From Polyangium fumosum (GTDB lineage: Bacteria > Myxococcota_A > Polyangia > Polyangiales > Polyangiaceae): 64,000 nt of DNA. The translations under genes and the position numbers were made by a program. A model generated the notes under the pieces. That model worked only from the letters and a program-made list of their open reading frames with translations, was not told the origin of the DNA and did not search any database. The DNA lies in assembly GCF_005144585.1 (NCBI RefSeq), contig NZ_SSMQ01000014.1, forward strand, positions 147,963 to 211,962, read 5' to 3'. Positions 28,093 through 36,352 of the stretch are shown piece by piece (within the stretch, counting starts at the first letter, position 1; the number at the start of each line of letters is the position of its first letter).

Positions 28093-29960
28093 CGACGGCG
28101 CTCTCGGCCCAGGAGGAGAAACCCGCGCCTTCGGAGGCGACGCTCGCGCGGGCGAAGGTGCGCCGCGCCGTCGCGCTCGTCGCGCTCTTCACGGCGATCT
28201 TTTACGTGCCCTCGCTCCGCTGCGGCTTCTTCGCGGACGACTGGTTGCACCGGCTCGCGCTCGATCAGTTCCCGGACATCTTCCGCGAGCACCTGAACCT
28301 CTTTGGCCTCATCCGTTCGAACGAAGAGGTCGCCGCATTCAAGAAATTCGGCCTGGCGCCCTGGTGGACCGATCCGGACATGCGGATCAACTTCTGGCGC
28401 CCGATCCCGTCGATCACGCACTGGCTCGAGTACCAGCTCTTCGGCCACAGCGCGATCGCCGCGCACCTCATCAACATCGGGTTTTACACGGCCACCGTCT
28501 TCCTCGTCCACCGCCTCCTCGCGCGGTTCCTCTCTCCGTCCCGCTGGCCGCTCGTCTTTGCGGTCGCGGTCTTCGCGCTCGACGACGCGCACGCGCTGAA
28601 CATCGTGTGGAGCGCGAACCGCAACGAGACCGTGGGCGCGATCTTCGTCCTCGCCTCGCTGCTCTCGTTCATCCGGTACCGCGAGGGCGCCGGCCGCGCC
28701 TTCGCGGGTTTATCGCTCCTCTCGTATGCCTGCGCCCTGCTCTCGAAGGAGTCGGGCCTCGTGCTCCCGCTCTTCGTGCTCGCGCACGTCGTGGTCTTCC
28801 CCGAACGACCGGGACAAGCTCTTTTCGCGCGCATTCGCCCGCACCTCGGCATGCTGGCCGCGTTCTTCGTGGTCAGCGTGGCGTTCCTCGCCCTGTACTT
28901 CGTGGTGCTCGGGCACGGCGCGAACTCGGTGTATTACATCAACCCGCTGAAGAACCCTGGCCTGTGGGCCGAGCATTTCTTCCGGTCCGGGTTTTACCAC
29001 GCCGTGATCCTCGCGACGGGCGTGCCCCTGCACGTGCTCTCCAGCACCCCCGTGCGCGATTACCCGCTCGCGGCGCTCGCGCTCGGCGCGGTCACGGTCG
29101 GCTTCTGGGCGCTCGCGTGGCGCTGGTTGCGGCAGGACAGGCCGCTGCGCTTCTTCGTGCTCACGATGGTGGCGGGGCAGGTCATCGTGACGACGAGCTT
29201 CCCCGACCCGCGCAACCTCTTCTTGCCCTCGATCGGCTTCGCCTACATGGTCGCGCGGGTCCTCGAAGAAGCCGTCGCCCGGTTCCCGAAGGGCCGCTCC
29301 TATCGCGCCGTCGCCGGCACGCTCGTCTTCTTGCACCTCGTGCTCGCGCCCGTGCTCTGCCAGGTGTGCATCTACATCGTCGCCACGTTCGAGGGCCGCT
29401 ACCGGGTGATCGCGGACTCGCTCGCGAAGTCCATCGATTACCAGCGCCTCCCCGAGGACAAGCTCGAGGTCTACTTCCTGAACTGGCACCAGCGCGAGAT
29501 GACCGCGCTTTATGGCCTCTACCTCCGCCGCGTGCTCCCGACGGGCGTGACCGATTACAAGCCGATCACGCACAACCCGAACATCTCCTACGTCGACAAG
29601 CTCTACCAGGGCCTCGGCGGCGAGCGGATCCATTACTACTCGCTCTCCTACGTGGTGGGCGAGGTCGACGTGGAGGTCCTCTCGGAGCACGAGATCGCCG
29701 TCCGCCCGAAGAAGGGCCATTTCTTCCCGACGCTCTTCGAGCAGCTCTACACGACGGGCAAGCCGTGGCAAGCGGGGCAGGTCTTCGAGCCGGGCACGCA
29801 TCGCGCGACGATCGAGGAGGTCTCGCCGGAGGGGGAGGTCTTGAAAGTGCGCTTTACCTTCCCGGAGCCGCTGAGCTCGCCGCGCTATCGCTTCATGAAA
29901 TGGGACGGCGAGCGATTCGTGCCGGTCTCGTTCGTGGCGGTGGCGGGACGGAGCAATTGA
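28089..29960 (+). CDS. Polytopic membrane glycosyltransferase, GT39/ArnT-like
   Basis: This is a 623-residue protein from the GTG at 28089, coupled to the CDP-alcohol transferase. It has about ten predicted transmembrane helices. The first extracytoplasmic loop carries the acidic pair D50-D51 (FFADDW), typical of lipid-linked-sugar-dependent GT-C enzymes. WRPIPSITHWLEYQLFG and NRNETVGAIF follow; a soluble beta-rich domain forms the last 170 residues. Such enzymes move a sugar from a polyprenyl-phosphate donor to a protein or lipid on the outer face of the inner membrane. Similar proteins are often annotated only as membrane proteins, so the activity is a fair inference rather than proven. Confidence 0.8.
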   Translation: MTTALSAQEEKPAPSEATLARAKVRRAVALVALFTAIFYVPSLRCGFFADDWLHRLALDQFPDIFREHLNLFGLIRSNEEVAAFKKFGLAPWWTDPDMRINFWRPIPSITHWLEYQLFGHSAIAAHLINIGFYTATVFLVHRLLARFLSPSRWPLVFAVAVFALDDAHALNIVWSANRNETVGAIFVLASLLSFIRYREGAGRAFAGLSLLSYACALLSKESGLVLPLFVLAHVVVFPERPGQALFARIRPHLGMLAAFFVVSVAFLALYFVVLGHGANSVYYINPLKNPGLWAEHFFRSGFYHAVILATGVPLHVLSSTPVRDYPLAALALGAVTVGFWALAWRWLRQDRPLRFFVLTMVAGQVIVTTSFPDPRNLFLPSIGFAYMVARVLEEAVARFPKGRSYRAVAGTLVFLHLVLAPVLCQVCIYIVATFEGRYRVIADSLAKSIDYQRLPEDKLEVYFLNWHQREMTALYGLYLRRVLPTGVTDYKPITHNPNISYVDKLYQGLGGERIHYYSLSYVVGEVDVEVLSEHEIAVRPKKGHFFPTLFEQLYTTGKPWQAGQVFEPGTHRATIEEVSPEGEVLKVRFTFPEPLSSPRYRFMKWDGERFVPVSFVAVAGRSN

Positions 29961-30008
29961 CGTTCAGTGTGCGCGATTCTACGCAGCTAAAAACGAGGAG
30001 GCCTATCC

Positions 30009-30563
30009 ATGACGACTGATTTGCAGGTCAAGAAATTCACCTACGTATTCACCTGGTTCGACCAGAATGCTGATGGATGGCTCACCCGGGACGACTTCGA
30101 GAAGATCGCCGGGTTGTTCACCGCCCTGGCGGACGAGAAGGATCTGAAGAACAGGACGGCGATGCAGCAGGGTTTCATGAACTGGTGGGGCGTCCTCTTG
30201 GGGGCCACGGAGGGCAACGCGGGAGAGAAGATCGGGCTGCCGGAGTTCATCCGCATCATGGCCGCCACGGTCATTGCCCCGCAGAATTTCGAGAATGCGG
30301 TGCTCGGCCTCGTCGACGGGTTGATTGGCGCCCTCGACCGTGACGGTGACGGGAGTCTTTCGTTCGAAGAGTACGTGCGGATGTACGACGCGCTGGGCGT
30401 CCCTCCGGTGACCTCCACCGAGGCGTTCAAGCGGCTCGACCGGGATGGCAGCGGAAAGATCAGTTATGCCGAGTTCCGGCAGGCCATCGTCGAGTATTAC
30501 CTGAGCGCGGACCCGAACGCCCCCGGGAACTGGCTGCTCGGCCCGATGGCCGTGTTCCAGTAG
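30009..30563 (+). CDS. EF-hand calcium-binding protein, calerythrin-like
   Basis: This is a 184-residue, cytoplasmic, acidic protein with a strong ribosome site (ACGAGGAGG). Three intact EF-hand loops are at residues 18-29 (DQNADGWLTRDD), 110-121 (DRDGDGSLSFEE) and 144-155 (DRDGSGKISYAE). A degenerate fourth near 66-79 has lost key aspartates. The layout resembles calerythrin and sarcoplasmic calcium-binding proteins of actinobacteria and invertebrates. It probably buffers calcium or signals through it. It is a single gene 48 bases after the GT39-like gene. Confidence 0.93.
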   Translation: MTTDLQVKKFTYVFTWFDQNADGWLTRDDFEKIAGLFTALADEKDLKNRTAMQQGFMNWWGVLLGATEGNAGEKIGLPEFIRIMAATVIAPQNFENAVLGLVDGLIGALDRDGDGSLSFEEYVRMYDALGVPPVTSTEAFKRLDRDGSGKISYAEFRQAIVEYYLSADPNAPGNWLLGPMAVFQ

Positions 30564-30613
30564 CGCGGCGGCCGTGACGACGGAGGAGGTGTCGCCCGGC
30601 GGCGGGGCGGGCG

Positions 30614-31117
30614 TCACCCTGATTCTGTGGAGCTCCCTCGCAGCAGCGGGAAGGGCTCCGCGTCGTCGAAGCGCTCCCCCGTTTGGGCATCCCTGTAGAT
30701 CCAGTCGTTCCCTCTCTTTTCGACGTGCGCGTTGCGCACGAACGCCGTCACGTGGTCGTACTGGAACGAAATGCCGCCGAAGTTGAAGCCGAACCAGAGC
30801 TCCAGGCTGCCGCTTTGGGATCGACGACTGGCCTTGATGGATTCCACCACGACCGCGCGAGGACTCTCACGGGTCTCGTAGGACTCTTGAAACTTGCGGT
30901 TGACGGCGAGATCGCCCGCTTCCCTCGTGTAGCCACGGACGCCCGTGAAGAGGAAACCCACGAAAGCGCGTTGCGCCCCCTCGTCCGGGGGGAAGTCACA
31001 CACCAACGTAAACCTCTTGGGAGCGTGCTCGAAGCGGAACGCTATCAAGAGGGACTCCGCCAGCGTCGTGAATGCTTCTTGTGCGGTCGCCAGGGGTCTC
31101 ATGTTCGTGGCTTTCAC
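30614..31117 (-). CDS. Unknown protein beside the retron
   Basis: This 167-residue soluble protein matches no family I know. It starts at the GTG at 31117 (MKATNMRPLATAQ) or the ATG at 31102; neither has a good ribosome site. It has an N-terminal helix (AQEAFTTLAESLLIAF) and then alternating strands rich in aromatics (LWFGFNFGGISFQYDHVTAF). There is no signal or membrane segment. It is divergent from the reverse transcriptase across a 459-base gap and could be a retron accessory gene or an unrelated cargo gene. Its base composition is less GC-rich than the flanks. Confidence 0.6.
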   Translation of the reverse strand: MKATNMRPLATAQEAFTTLAESLLIAFRFEHAPKRFTLVCDFPPDEGAQRAFVGFLFTGVRGYTREAGDLAVNRKFQESYETRESPRAVVVESIKASRRSQSGSLELWFGFNFGGISFQYDHVTAFVRNAHVEKRGNDWIYRDAQTGERFDDAEPFPLLRGSSTESG

Positions 31118-31471
31118 GGGGTGAAGTGAAGGAGGCGTAGCGCCGTTTGCGCCGGTCGAGGAGGCCGATCGCGGCGAAGCGCACGAACGAGGCCGCGTTC
31201 GTTGCTGACTCCGGCTTCGACGGCGGAGCAGGTTCCGCAGCCCCTCGGATCGGTCACCTGGTTTCCGCCGGAGCGAGCGCCGCCGCTGCCGCCCGCGTCA
31301 CCGCTTCCGCTTCCGCTCCCGCTCCCGCTCCCGGGACGCGCGTCCTTAAATATGGGTGGGCCAATCGTGATCCAATTCACCAAAGACCCTTGGAGCACGC
31401 CCGTCAGCATACTCTTGCTGCCGGTTGAGGTGGGCTTGACTTGCTGGCGTACTTGGGTGTAATTCCCTTCT

Positions 31472-31554
31472 GGGGTCGCTGGATAACGATTGCGAGAGTA
31501 CGTGTTCGTACTCGCTCTTTGAGTCAATCACAAAGCTGGTATCCAAGCGACCCC
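31472..31554 (+). ncRNA. Structured element before the retron RT, candidate msr-msd
   Basis: GGGGTCGCTGGATA (31472-31485) pairs with TATCCAAGCGACCCC (31540-31554) to form a 14-bp stem with one bulged A. Inside are a 9-bp hairpin (31492-31515: GCGAG..TACG, loop TGTT) and a CTTTG/CAAAG hairpin (31517-31535). An alternative inner stem GATTG/CAATC would lengthen the main hairpin. The right arm ends 22 bases before the RT ATG, where retron msd RNA is normally found. The full msr-msd transcript is probably longer (about 31370-31570), since the 83 bases seen are short for msr plus msd. Clear a1/a2 ends and the branching G could not be placed. Confidence 0.6.
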
Positions 31555-31576
31555 TTGCTTCTCCTTCAGTGCTGGG

Positions 31577-32554
31577 ATGTGGATGAGTCTTCGCAATTTC
31601 GCGTTCGTGCGGAACATCCAAGACCTATCGAGGGAGCTGGGCTGCGAGCGCGCACAGCTCGAAGAGTACATTTCGTCCCGGCAGCGTGAATTCTACAAGG
31701 AGATGCGGATCCCGAAGAAGGGACGACGCCGCCGAGAATTCCGCACCGTTTACAAGCCCTGCCGGGAGCTGGCCGTCCTTCAGAAGAACATTGCAACCCT
31801 GCTTCAGCGGAACCCCTTGCCCGAATACGTTCAGGGCTTCGTTTCCGATCGTTCGATTTACAAAAATGCCAAGATCCATATCGGTCAAAAGATCCTTCTG
31901 CACGCCGATATACATGAGTTTTTCGAGTCGATCACGCTGGAGCGCGTGCGGGATGCATTTGAGACCTGTGGAAGCAATAGGGAGGTCGCGACGTTGCTGG
32001 CGAAGCTTTGCACCCTCGATGGCTTCCTCCCGCAAGGGTCGAGCGCAAGCCCCGTCTTGGCCAACCTGGTCTGCCGGCATCTCGACACTGATATCAACGC
32101 CCTTGCGATCAGTTACGGCTGCAGATACAGCCGTTATGCCGACGACATCACCCTTTCGGGCGATCGCGTACCACCCGCGGAGAGTGTCGAGAACCTGCTG
32201 AAACGGCACGCCTTCGAGCTGCGACCGGGCTCGTGCCGTACGCAGCGGCGCGGGCACGGGCAATACGTCACCGGCCTGTCCGTCGAGGATGCCGTGCCCC
32301 GGATCCCGCGCCGAATGAAGCGGCGTCTCCGCTTGGTCCTCCGGTTGGCAAGGAGCGCAATGCAGCACGCAGATTTGTTGCTGTCGGAGACGAAAATCGA
32401 TGGATGGCTAGCCTTCTTTCATTCCGTCGAGCCCAACCTGGCGTCCAAGCTCTCCGCGGAGTGGGATCCAATTCGAGCACGGCTCAATAACCGACACACA
32501 GGGTCTCCTGATGACCCCTCGGAGGAAGTCACGGAAGAGGAGCCTTCCGACTGA
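31577..32554 (+). CDS. Retron-type reverse transcriptase
   Basis: This 325-residue group-II-like RT carries the features that set retron RTs apart. NAKIH (97-101) matches the NAxxH motif, and VTG is at 231-233 in YVTGLSV. The palm has catalytic D111 (HADIHEFFESI), LPQGSSASPVLANL (151-164) and Y187-ADD (RYADDITLSG). The length equals known stand-alone retron RTs. It would copy its own structured RNA into msDNA. The start may be the ATG at 31577 or the one two codons later. It ends in a 26-base tail-to-tail overlap with the protease gene. Retrons act as anti-phage toxin-antitoxin-like systems, and the nearby protease and phosphoesterase genes are possible effectors. Confidence 0.9.
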   Translation: MWMSLRNFAFVRNIQDLSRELGCERAQLEEYISSRQREFYKEMRIPKKGRRRREFRTVYKPCRELAVLQKNIATLLQRNPLPEYVQGFVSDRSIYKNAKIHIGQKILLHADIHEFFESITLERVRDAFETCGSNREVATLLAKLCTLDGFLPQGSSASPVLANLVCRHLDTDINALAISYGCRYSRYADDITLSGDRVPPAESVENLLKRHAFELRPGSCRTQRRGHGQYVTGLSVEDAVPRIPRRMKRRLRLVLRLARSAMQHADLLLSETKIDGWLAFFHSVEPNLASKLSAEWDPIRARLNNRHTGSPDDPSEEVTEEEPSD

Positions 32555-33851
32555 AGAACCTGTTCGTGTCGAGGCGCCGAACCAGGCGCACCTTGTCCCG
32601 GATGCTCTCGAATTCGCGGCTATCGCGCGGGTCCGCGGCATCGACGCGCGCTTTTACGATCTCGCAGACGTAATCGGTGACCCAATGGCACGCCTCGGCG
32701 CGCTCGACGAGCGACACCTCGTGCTCCCGGAGTGCCGGCGCGTCCTTGCGGATTTGGCGCTTCATTCCGATTTGGCTTGCCATTGCTGAGACAACACCGG
32801 GAAGCGCCTTCGTTCGGGTGCCCGAGGTCGCATGGATGAAGACGATGCGCGAGGCATGACGTCTCAGCCTATCCGCCAGCACACCCTCCAGGAGCTGTTC
32901 GAACACGAGCTGTTCGGGCTTCTCCCCGAAGAATTTCCTTGGCGCACAGCAAACATACGCCTCGAAGAGTTGCCCCTTGAGAATTTCGACGAAGCGGGCG
33001 CGCACGTCGCGATCGTCGTCCCGGTACCGAAAACCCCGCCGACGCAGCCGATCTTCGACGCCAGGAATCTCGAGGAGGGCTTGATCGTGCAACAGATCTT
33101 CCCGCGCATTTTCGAGCGCGTTGGTTAGGCGCGAGGGATCTTCCAAGAGTACTACGCCCACAGCGATAGCACCGGGACCGCCATCGAAGCCCGCCTCTCC
33201 GAGAAAGATATGAATCGTATCGGGACGTGCGGCGGCGCTCGCCAGTGGAGCCGGCGTGAGCAGTTCGGGGCAGGCGGTTCGGAGAGCCTCCACCCGGGTT
33301 GCGAAGGCGGTTGCCGTATGCCGACCAGTTGAGGGATCACTGGGCCGGATGGCTTGAATCATCGCGACGACCTTCCCGCGCGCCTCATCGAGTAGAGGGC
33401 CGCCGCTATACCCTGGGGAGATTTCCTGAGATTGGAGCTGTATACGGTATTCGTCCCGGAGCCTACCGAGAGCGTTGACGTCCGCCCACAAGCCGTTGCC
33501 TTCGCCCTCGGGGAAACCATAACCGCACAATTTACGGTTCTCTATATCGGTCGATTCGCCGATCTCCACCGGTCGGACGCCGGCGGGGAGGGGAACATCG
33601 ATGCGCAAGAATGCGAGATCCTCCGCATCGCTCGCACGCCAGAACTCGGGCACGACGAGGGCTTCGACGAGCTCCTTAGACTCCGTCGCCAGGAATCGAA
33701 CGCGAACCCGTCTACCGGGCGCGGCACCTGCCTCCTCGACGACGTGAGCGCTTGTCGCTACGAGGCTCTGCGAAACGACGAAGCCGGTGCCGATCACCTC
33801 TACGCCCTTGAGGATCTTGACGAGCGCGGACGTCAGGTCGTTACGGTTCAT
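32529..33851 (-). CDS. Trypsin-like serine protease fused to a degenerate DUF3800-like domain
   Basis: This 440-residue protein has two parts. Residues 1-200 are a trypsin-like protease without a signal peptide: H36 (ATSAHVV), D78 (AEDLAFL) and S149 (PGYSGGPL) form an intact triad. Residues 211-440 resemble DUF3800 (IHIFLGEAGFDGG where the family has xFIDESG; then AIAVGVVLLED and a late EACHWVTDYVCEIVKAR). The metal-binding Asp and other acidic positions are changed, so that half is probably not an active nuclease. An intracellular protease of this form suggests activation-dependent cleavage of a partner, as in bacterial conflict systems. It is 9 bases downstream of the phosphoesterase gene and faces the retron RT. 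Confidence 0.8.
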   Translation of the reverse strand: MNRNDLTSALVKILKGVEVIGTGFVVSQSLVATSAHVVEEAGAAPGRRVRVRFLATESKELVEALVVPEFWRASDAEDLAFLRIDVPLPAGVRPVEIGESTDIENRKLCGYGFPEGEGNGLWADVNALGRLRDEYRIQLQSQEISPGYSGGPLLDEARGKVVAMIQAIRPSDPSTGRHTATAFATRVEALRTACPELLTPAPLASAAARPDTIHIFLGEAGFDGGPGAIAVGVVLLEDPSRLTNALENAREDLLHDQALLEIPGVEDRLRRRGFRYRDDDRDVRARFVEILKGQLFEAYVCCAPRKFFGEKPEQLVFEQLLEGVLADRLRRHASRIVFIHATSGTRTKALPGVVSAMASQIGMKRQIRKDAPALREHEVSLVERAEACHWVTDYVCEIVKARVDAADPRDSREFESIRDKVRLVRRLDTNRFFSRKAPLP

Positions 33852-33860
33852 GGCGACAGA

Positions 33861-35279
33861 TCAAGCGAACGAGTCTCCACGGCGATGGCGGCGCAGCATG
33901 GGTCGTGCATCGTCGATAACGAGCCCTGCATCGGTCAGGCGAACGTCTGCATAGGTGGGGTCGCAGTCACGGATGCCTTCAAGTCGATTGGTCGCCAGAC
34001 ATCGAATCCAATCGATAAAATCGACGCGGCTCTTTGCATTCTCCTCAAGAAGCCTGTCATCCACTACAATGAGATCTGCCCACGTGCCGGTATTCAGGTA
34101 ACGACCGCCGTTCTCGAGACGGATGTGGCGCCGGAGATGCGTGTGACCCATGACGACCACCTTTGCAACTCCTGCATCGACCATCTGTCGCGCCGCGTCG
34201 ACATAGGGCCGGGAAGCTTCGCTGTCTTTGTCGTCATCCACGAACGTTTTATCGTTTTGCATTTTTTTTGCCAGTGCTACTTGTAGTTGCCGGATCCGGT
34301 GAGTGCCGATGTCGTCGCCTTTTTCGAGGATAGCCTTGAGGCTCTCCGTCTCATCCTCGAGGAACGCTCTGCGCAGCGTCTCGAAGAGACCGACGGGTTG
34401 ACGCGCCGCATTGGCCCTGGCTACCTCGAGTTCCTCGGCAAAAGCGTCTTCTACGTCAGGCGGCAAAACGTCTTCTTCGTCGCTTCGAGCGACGAATCGC
34501 CGCTGTCCGGGCCTCGGCGCGTCGCCCGAGGCTCTCCAGATGGCCTTGCGGAAATGTTGCTTCACGTAGAGCTGCGCGCCCTTGAATAGCTTGTGTAGAT
34601 CCTGGAGGAGCTGAGGTTCGAAAGCCAAGAGCATAAGCGTCACGATCTTGTCCTCGGGCTTCAGCAGGTCGACGAAGTGATACCGCTCCTTGAGCGGATT
34701 CATGACCTCCTCGACGAGCCGCGAGCCCGGGCAGATGCTAAGCGGCTTTGGCGGCACCTCGCCACGCGATGCGCAGCTCACGAGCTCTCGCAGTCCGTCG
34801 TAGTCGATGGCGTTCCACGGGTCGTACCGATTGCCATGTTCGATGAGCAGCTCACCCACGCGGTAGGTCTCGTTGTTACAGACGAAGAGGCACCGGTGTG
34901 GCTCGGTGCCGAGCGCCCGCAGGAGCGATTCGCGCACTCGCGGAAAGGCAAGCTCGACATCGTGGTTGCCGAGGAGGATTGTGAAGCGGCTAAGCCGATT
35001 AGCGCAGAACGCCAGTTTGGAGAAGACCTCGGGAAGTCGGCTGCGAATGGCGGTCAGCTTTTCGACGACTTCGGACTCACTCGCCGTGAAGCCCGCATAC
35101 GGCTTCTCTGCGAGAAAATCGACAAAGTCGCCGTTGATGACGAGCTCGACTTCTTCGCCCTGCGCCGGGACATACGCCGCAAGTTGCTCGAGGAAGTCGA
35201 CCAGATGCTCGGGATGCCCAAGCATGGGATGTTCGGCCCCACCGATGTGGAGATCAGAGATGACGATCACTCGCCGCAT
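33861..35279 (-). CDS. Calcineurin-like metallophosphoesterase
   Basis: The 472-residue protein has all metal-binding blocks of the calcineurin-like family: SDLHIGG (D9, H11), NGDFVD (D51), GNHD (104-107), EHGNRYDPWN (148-157) and GHTH (378-381). A long acidic, helical insert (about 180-360) lies between the last two blocks. There is no secretion signal. Such enzymes cleave phosphodiesters in nucleotides or nucleic acids. It is the first gene of an operon with the protease/DUF3800-like gene, and combinations of phosphoesterase with trypsin-like proteases occur in predicted defence operons. Whether it makes or destroys a signal, or acts on msDNA, is unknown. Confidence 0.88.
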   Translation of the reverse strand: MRRVIVISDLHIGGAEHPMLGHPEHLVDFLEQLAAYVPAQGEEVELVINGDFVDFLAEKPYAGFTASESEVVEKLTAIRSRLPEVFSKLAFCANRLSRFTILLGNHDVELAFPRVRESLLRALGTEPHRCLFVCNNETYRVGELLIEHGNRYDPWNAIDYDGLRELVSCASRGEVPPKPLSICPGSRLVEEVMNPLKERYHFVDLLKPEDKIVTLMLLAFEPQLLQDLHKLFKGAQLYVKQHFRKAIWRASGDAPRPGQRRFVARSDEEDVLPPDVEDAFAEELEVARANAARQPVGLFETLRRAFLEDETESLKAILEKGDDIGTHRIRQLQVALAKKMQNDKTFVDDDKDSEASRPYVDAARQMVDAGVAKVVVMGHTHLRRHIRLENGGRYLNTGTWADLIVVDDRLLEENAKSRVDFIDWIRCLATNRLEGIRDCDPTYADVRLTDAGLVIDDARPMLRRHRRGDSFA

Positions 35280-35429
35280 CGCGCCCTCCGTGGCGTAGGT
35301 ACTCTAACCCGAGGAAGCCCGCATCGTGTCACCTAACCGCGGCACCGATGCCAGAACGCCGTCGTCAAGACAGATCATCGTTGCAGCGCTCCCGGGCGAG
35401 GTCCCGGGGCCAACAGCGCATCCCCGGAG

Positions 35430-35890
35430 GGACACGCGGAACCCTCTTGGAGGACCCTCTCGACCCTCCCCGACGACCCTCCCATCCCCCCGAGAAACGC
35501 TCTCGTCCCTGTTCGATGACAGCGCCATTCCTCTTCAAGAAACTCTCACCCCTCTCGGAGAACGCTCTCGTCCCTCTGCTTGCATACCATCCACCCTCTC
35601 CGAGACCCTCCCGACCCCCGTCGAAGACCCCTCGTCCCTTCCGGGACAGGGTTCTTCTCCACCCGGAGGACACGCGCGACCCTCTTGCAGGAGGGTATCG
35701 TCTTTCCCCGGAGGTACTCTCCTTCCTCCCCGAGACCCCCGCGCCCCCTCCGAAAGGGGGTCTCCTCCCCCTCGAAGACCCTCCCACCCCTCTTGCAGGA
35801 GGGTCTCACCCTCCCGGAAGCCCCTCTCCTCTGTCTCCGCAGACCATCCCACCCCTCCCGGAGACGGTCTCACCCCACCCGGCGAACGGT
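35430..35890. repeat. Degenerate 21-22-bp tandem repeats
   Basis: A short core close to CGGAGAC or CGAGAC recurs with local spacing of 19-24 bases at about 35601, 35622, 35642, 35664, 35688, 35709, 35731, 35751, 35773, 35796, 35815, 35838, 35859 and 35883, separated by CCCTC-rich spacer. Some copies contain ACCCTC..GAGGGT hairpins. Every frame is open because of composition, but none gives a protein-like product. It fills the 662-base gap between the phosphoesterase gene and the next gene. Its function is unknown. Confidence 0.75.
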
Positions 35891-35941
35891 CCTGCGACGA
35901 TCCCAGCCGTGTCCGAGGCGTGATACCATCCACGTGGCCCC

Positions 35942-36349
35942 ATGACCGACAAGAAGACCTGGTCCCTCACCGATCCGCCCGAGGAGCCGCAGGCGCGGGG
36001 CGACGCGACGCCGCTCCTCGTGCCCAGGCCGGTCGACCCCGTGGGCGGAGGAGGCGAGCCCCCCAGCGCAACGACGAGCGAAGGCGGGTACCGTGGATCG
36101 CCGGAGCCTATCCATCAGGGGCCCGTCGTCATGGGCAACCCCAAGGGCTCGCGGTATTCGACGGGCCCGAGCCAGGAGCCCATCCTCATGGGCAACCCCA
36201 AGGGCTCGCGCTACACGACGGGCTCGGGCTGGGGACAAGACGAAGACGTCCTCGAACGTCGCAGCCGCCGCCGGAAGGTCTTGGCCCTGGTCCTCTGCGG
36301 GCTCGCGCTCGCCGCCGTCGCCGCTTTCGTCTTTCTCCGGCGCGGCTGA
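35942..36349 (+). CDS. Tail-anchored protein with duplicated MGNPKGSRY motif
   Basis: This 135-residue protein is disordered and Pro/Gly-rich for its first 60 residues. It then carries two near-identical copies of MGNPKGSRY(S/T)TG around residues 65 and 82, and ends in a basic stretch (ERRSRRRK) and one C-terminal membrane helix (VLALVLCGLALAAVAAFVFL). The topology suggests an inner-membrane tail anchor with a cytoplasmic N-terminus. The repeated motif looks like a docking peptide. The stop lies three bases before the ferritin-like gene, so the pair is an operon. I do not recognise the family. Confidence 0.8.
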   Translation: MTDKKTWSLTDPPEEPQARGDATPLLVPRPVDPVGGGGEPPSATTSEGGYRGSPEPIHQGPVVMGNPKGSRYSTGPSQEPILMGNPKGSRYTTGSGWGQDEDVLERRSRRRKVLALVLCGLALAAVAAFVFLRRG

Positions 36350-36352
36350 GGC

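Noticed and set aside
31127..31568. 8-bp inverted repeat TGAAGGAG (31127-31134) and CTCCTTCA (31561-31568) as retron a1/a2
   Set aside because: Too short, 426 bases apart and not extendable; an 8-bp match in this span is expected by chance.
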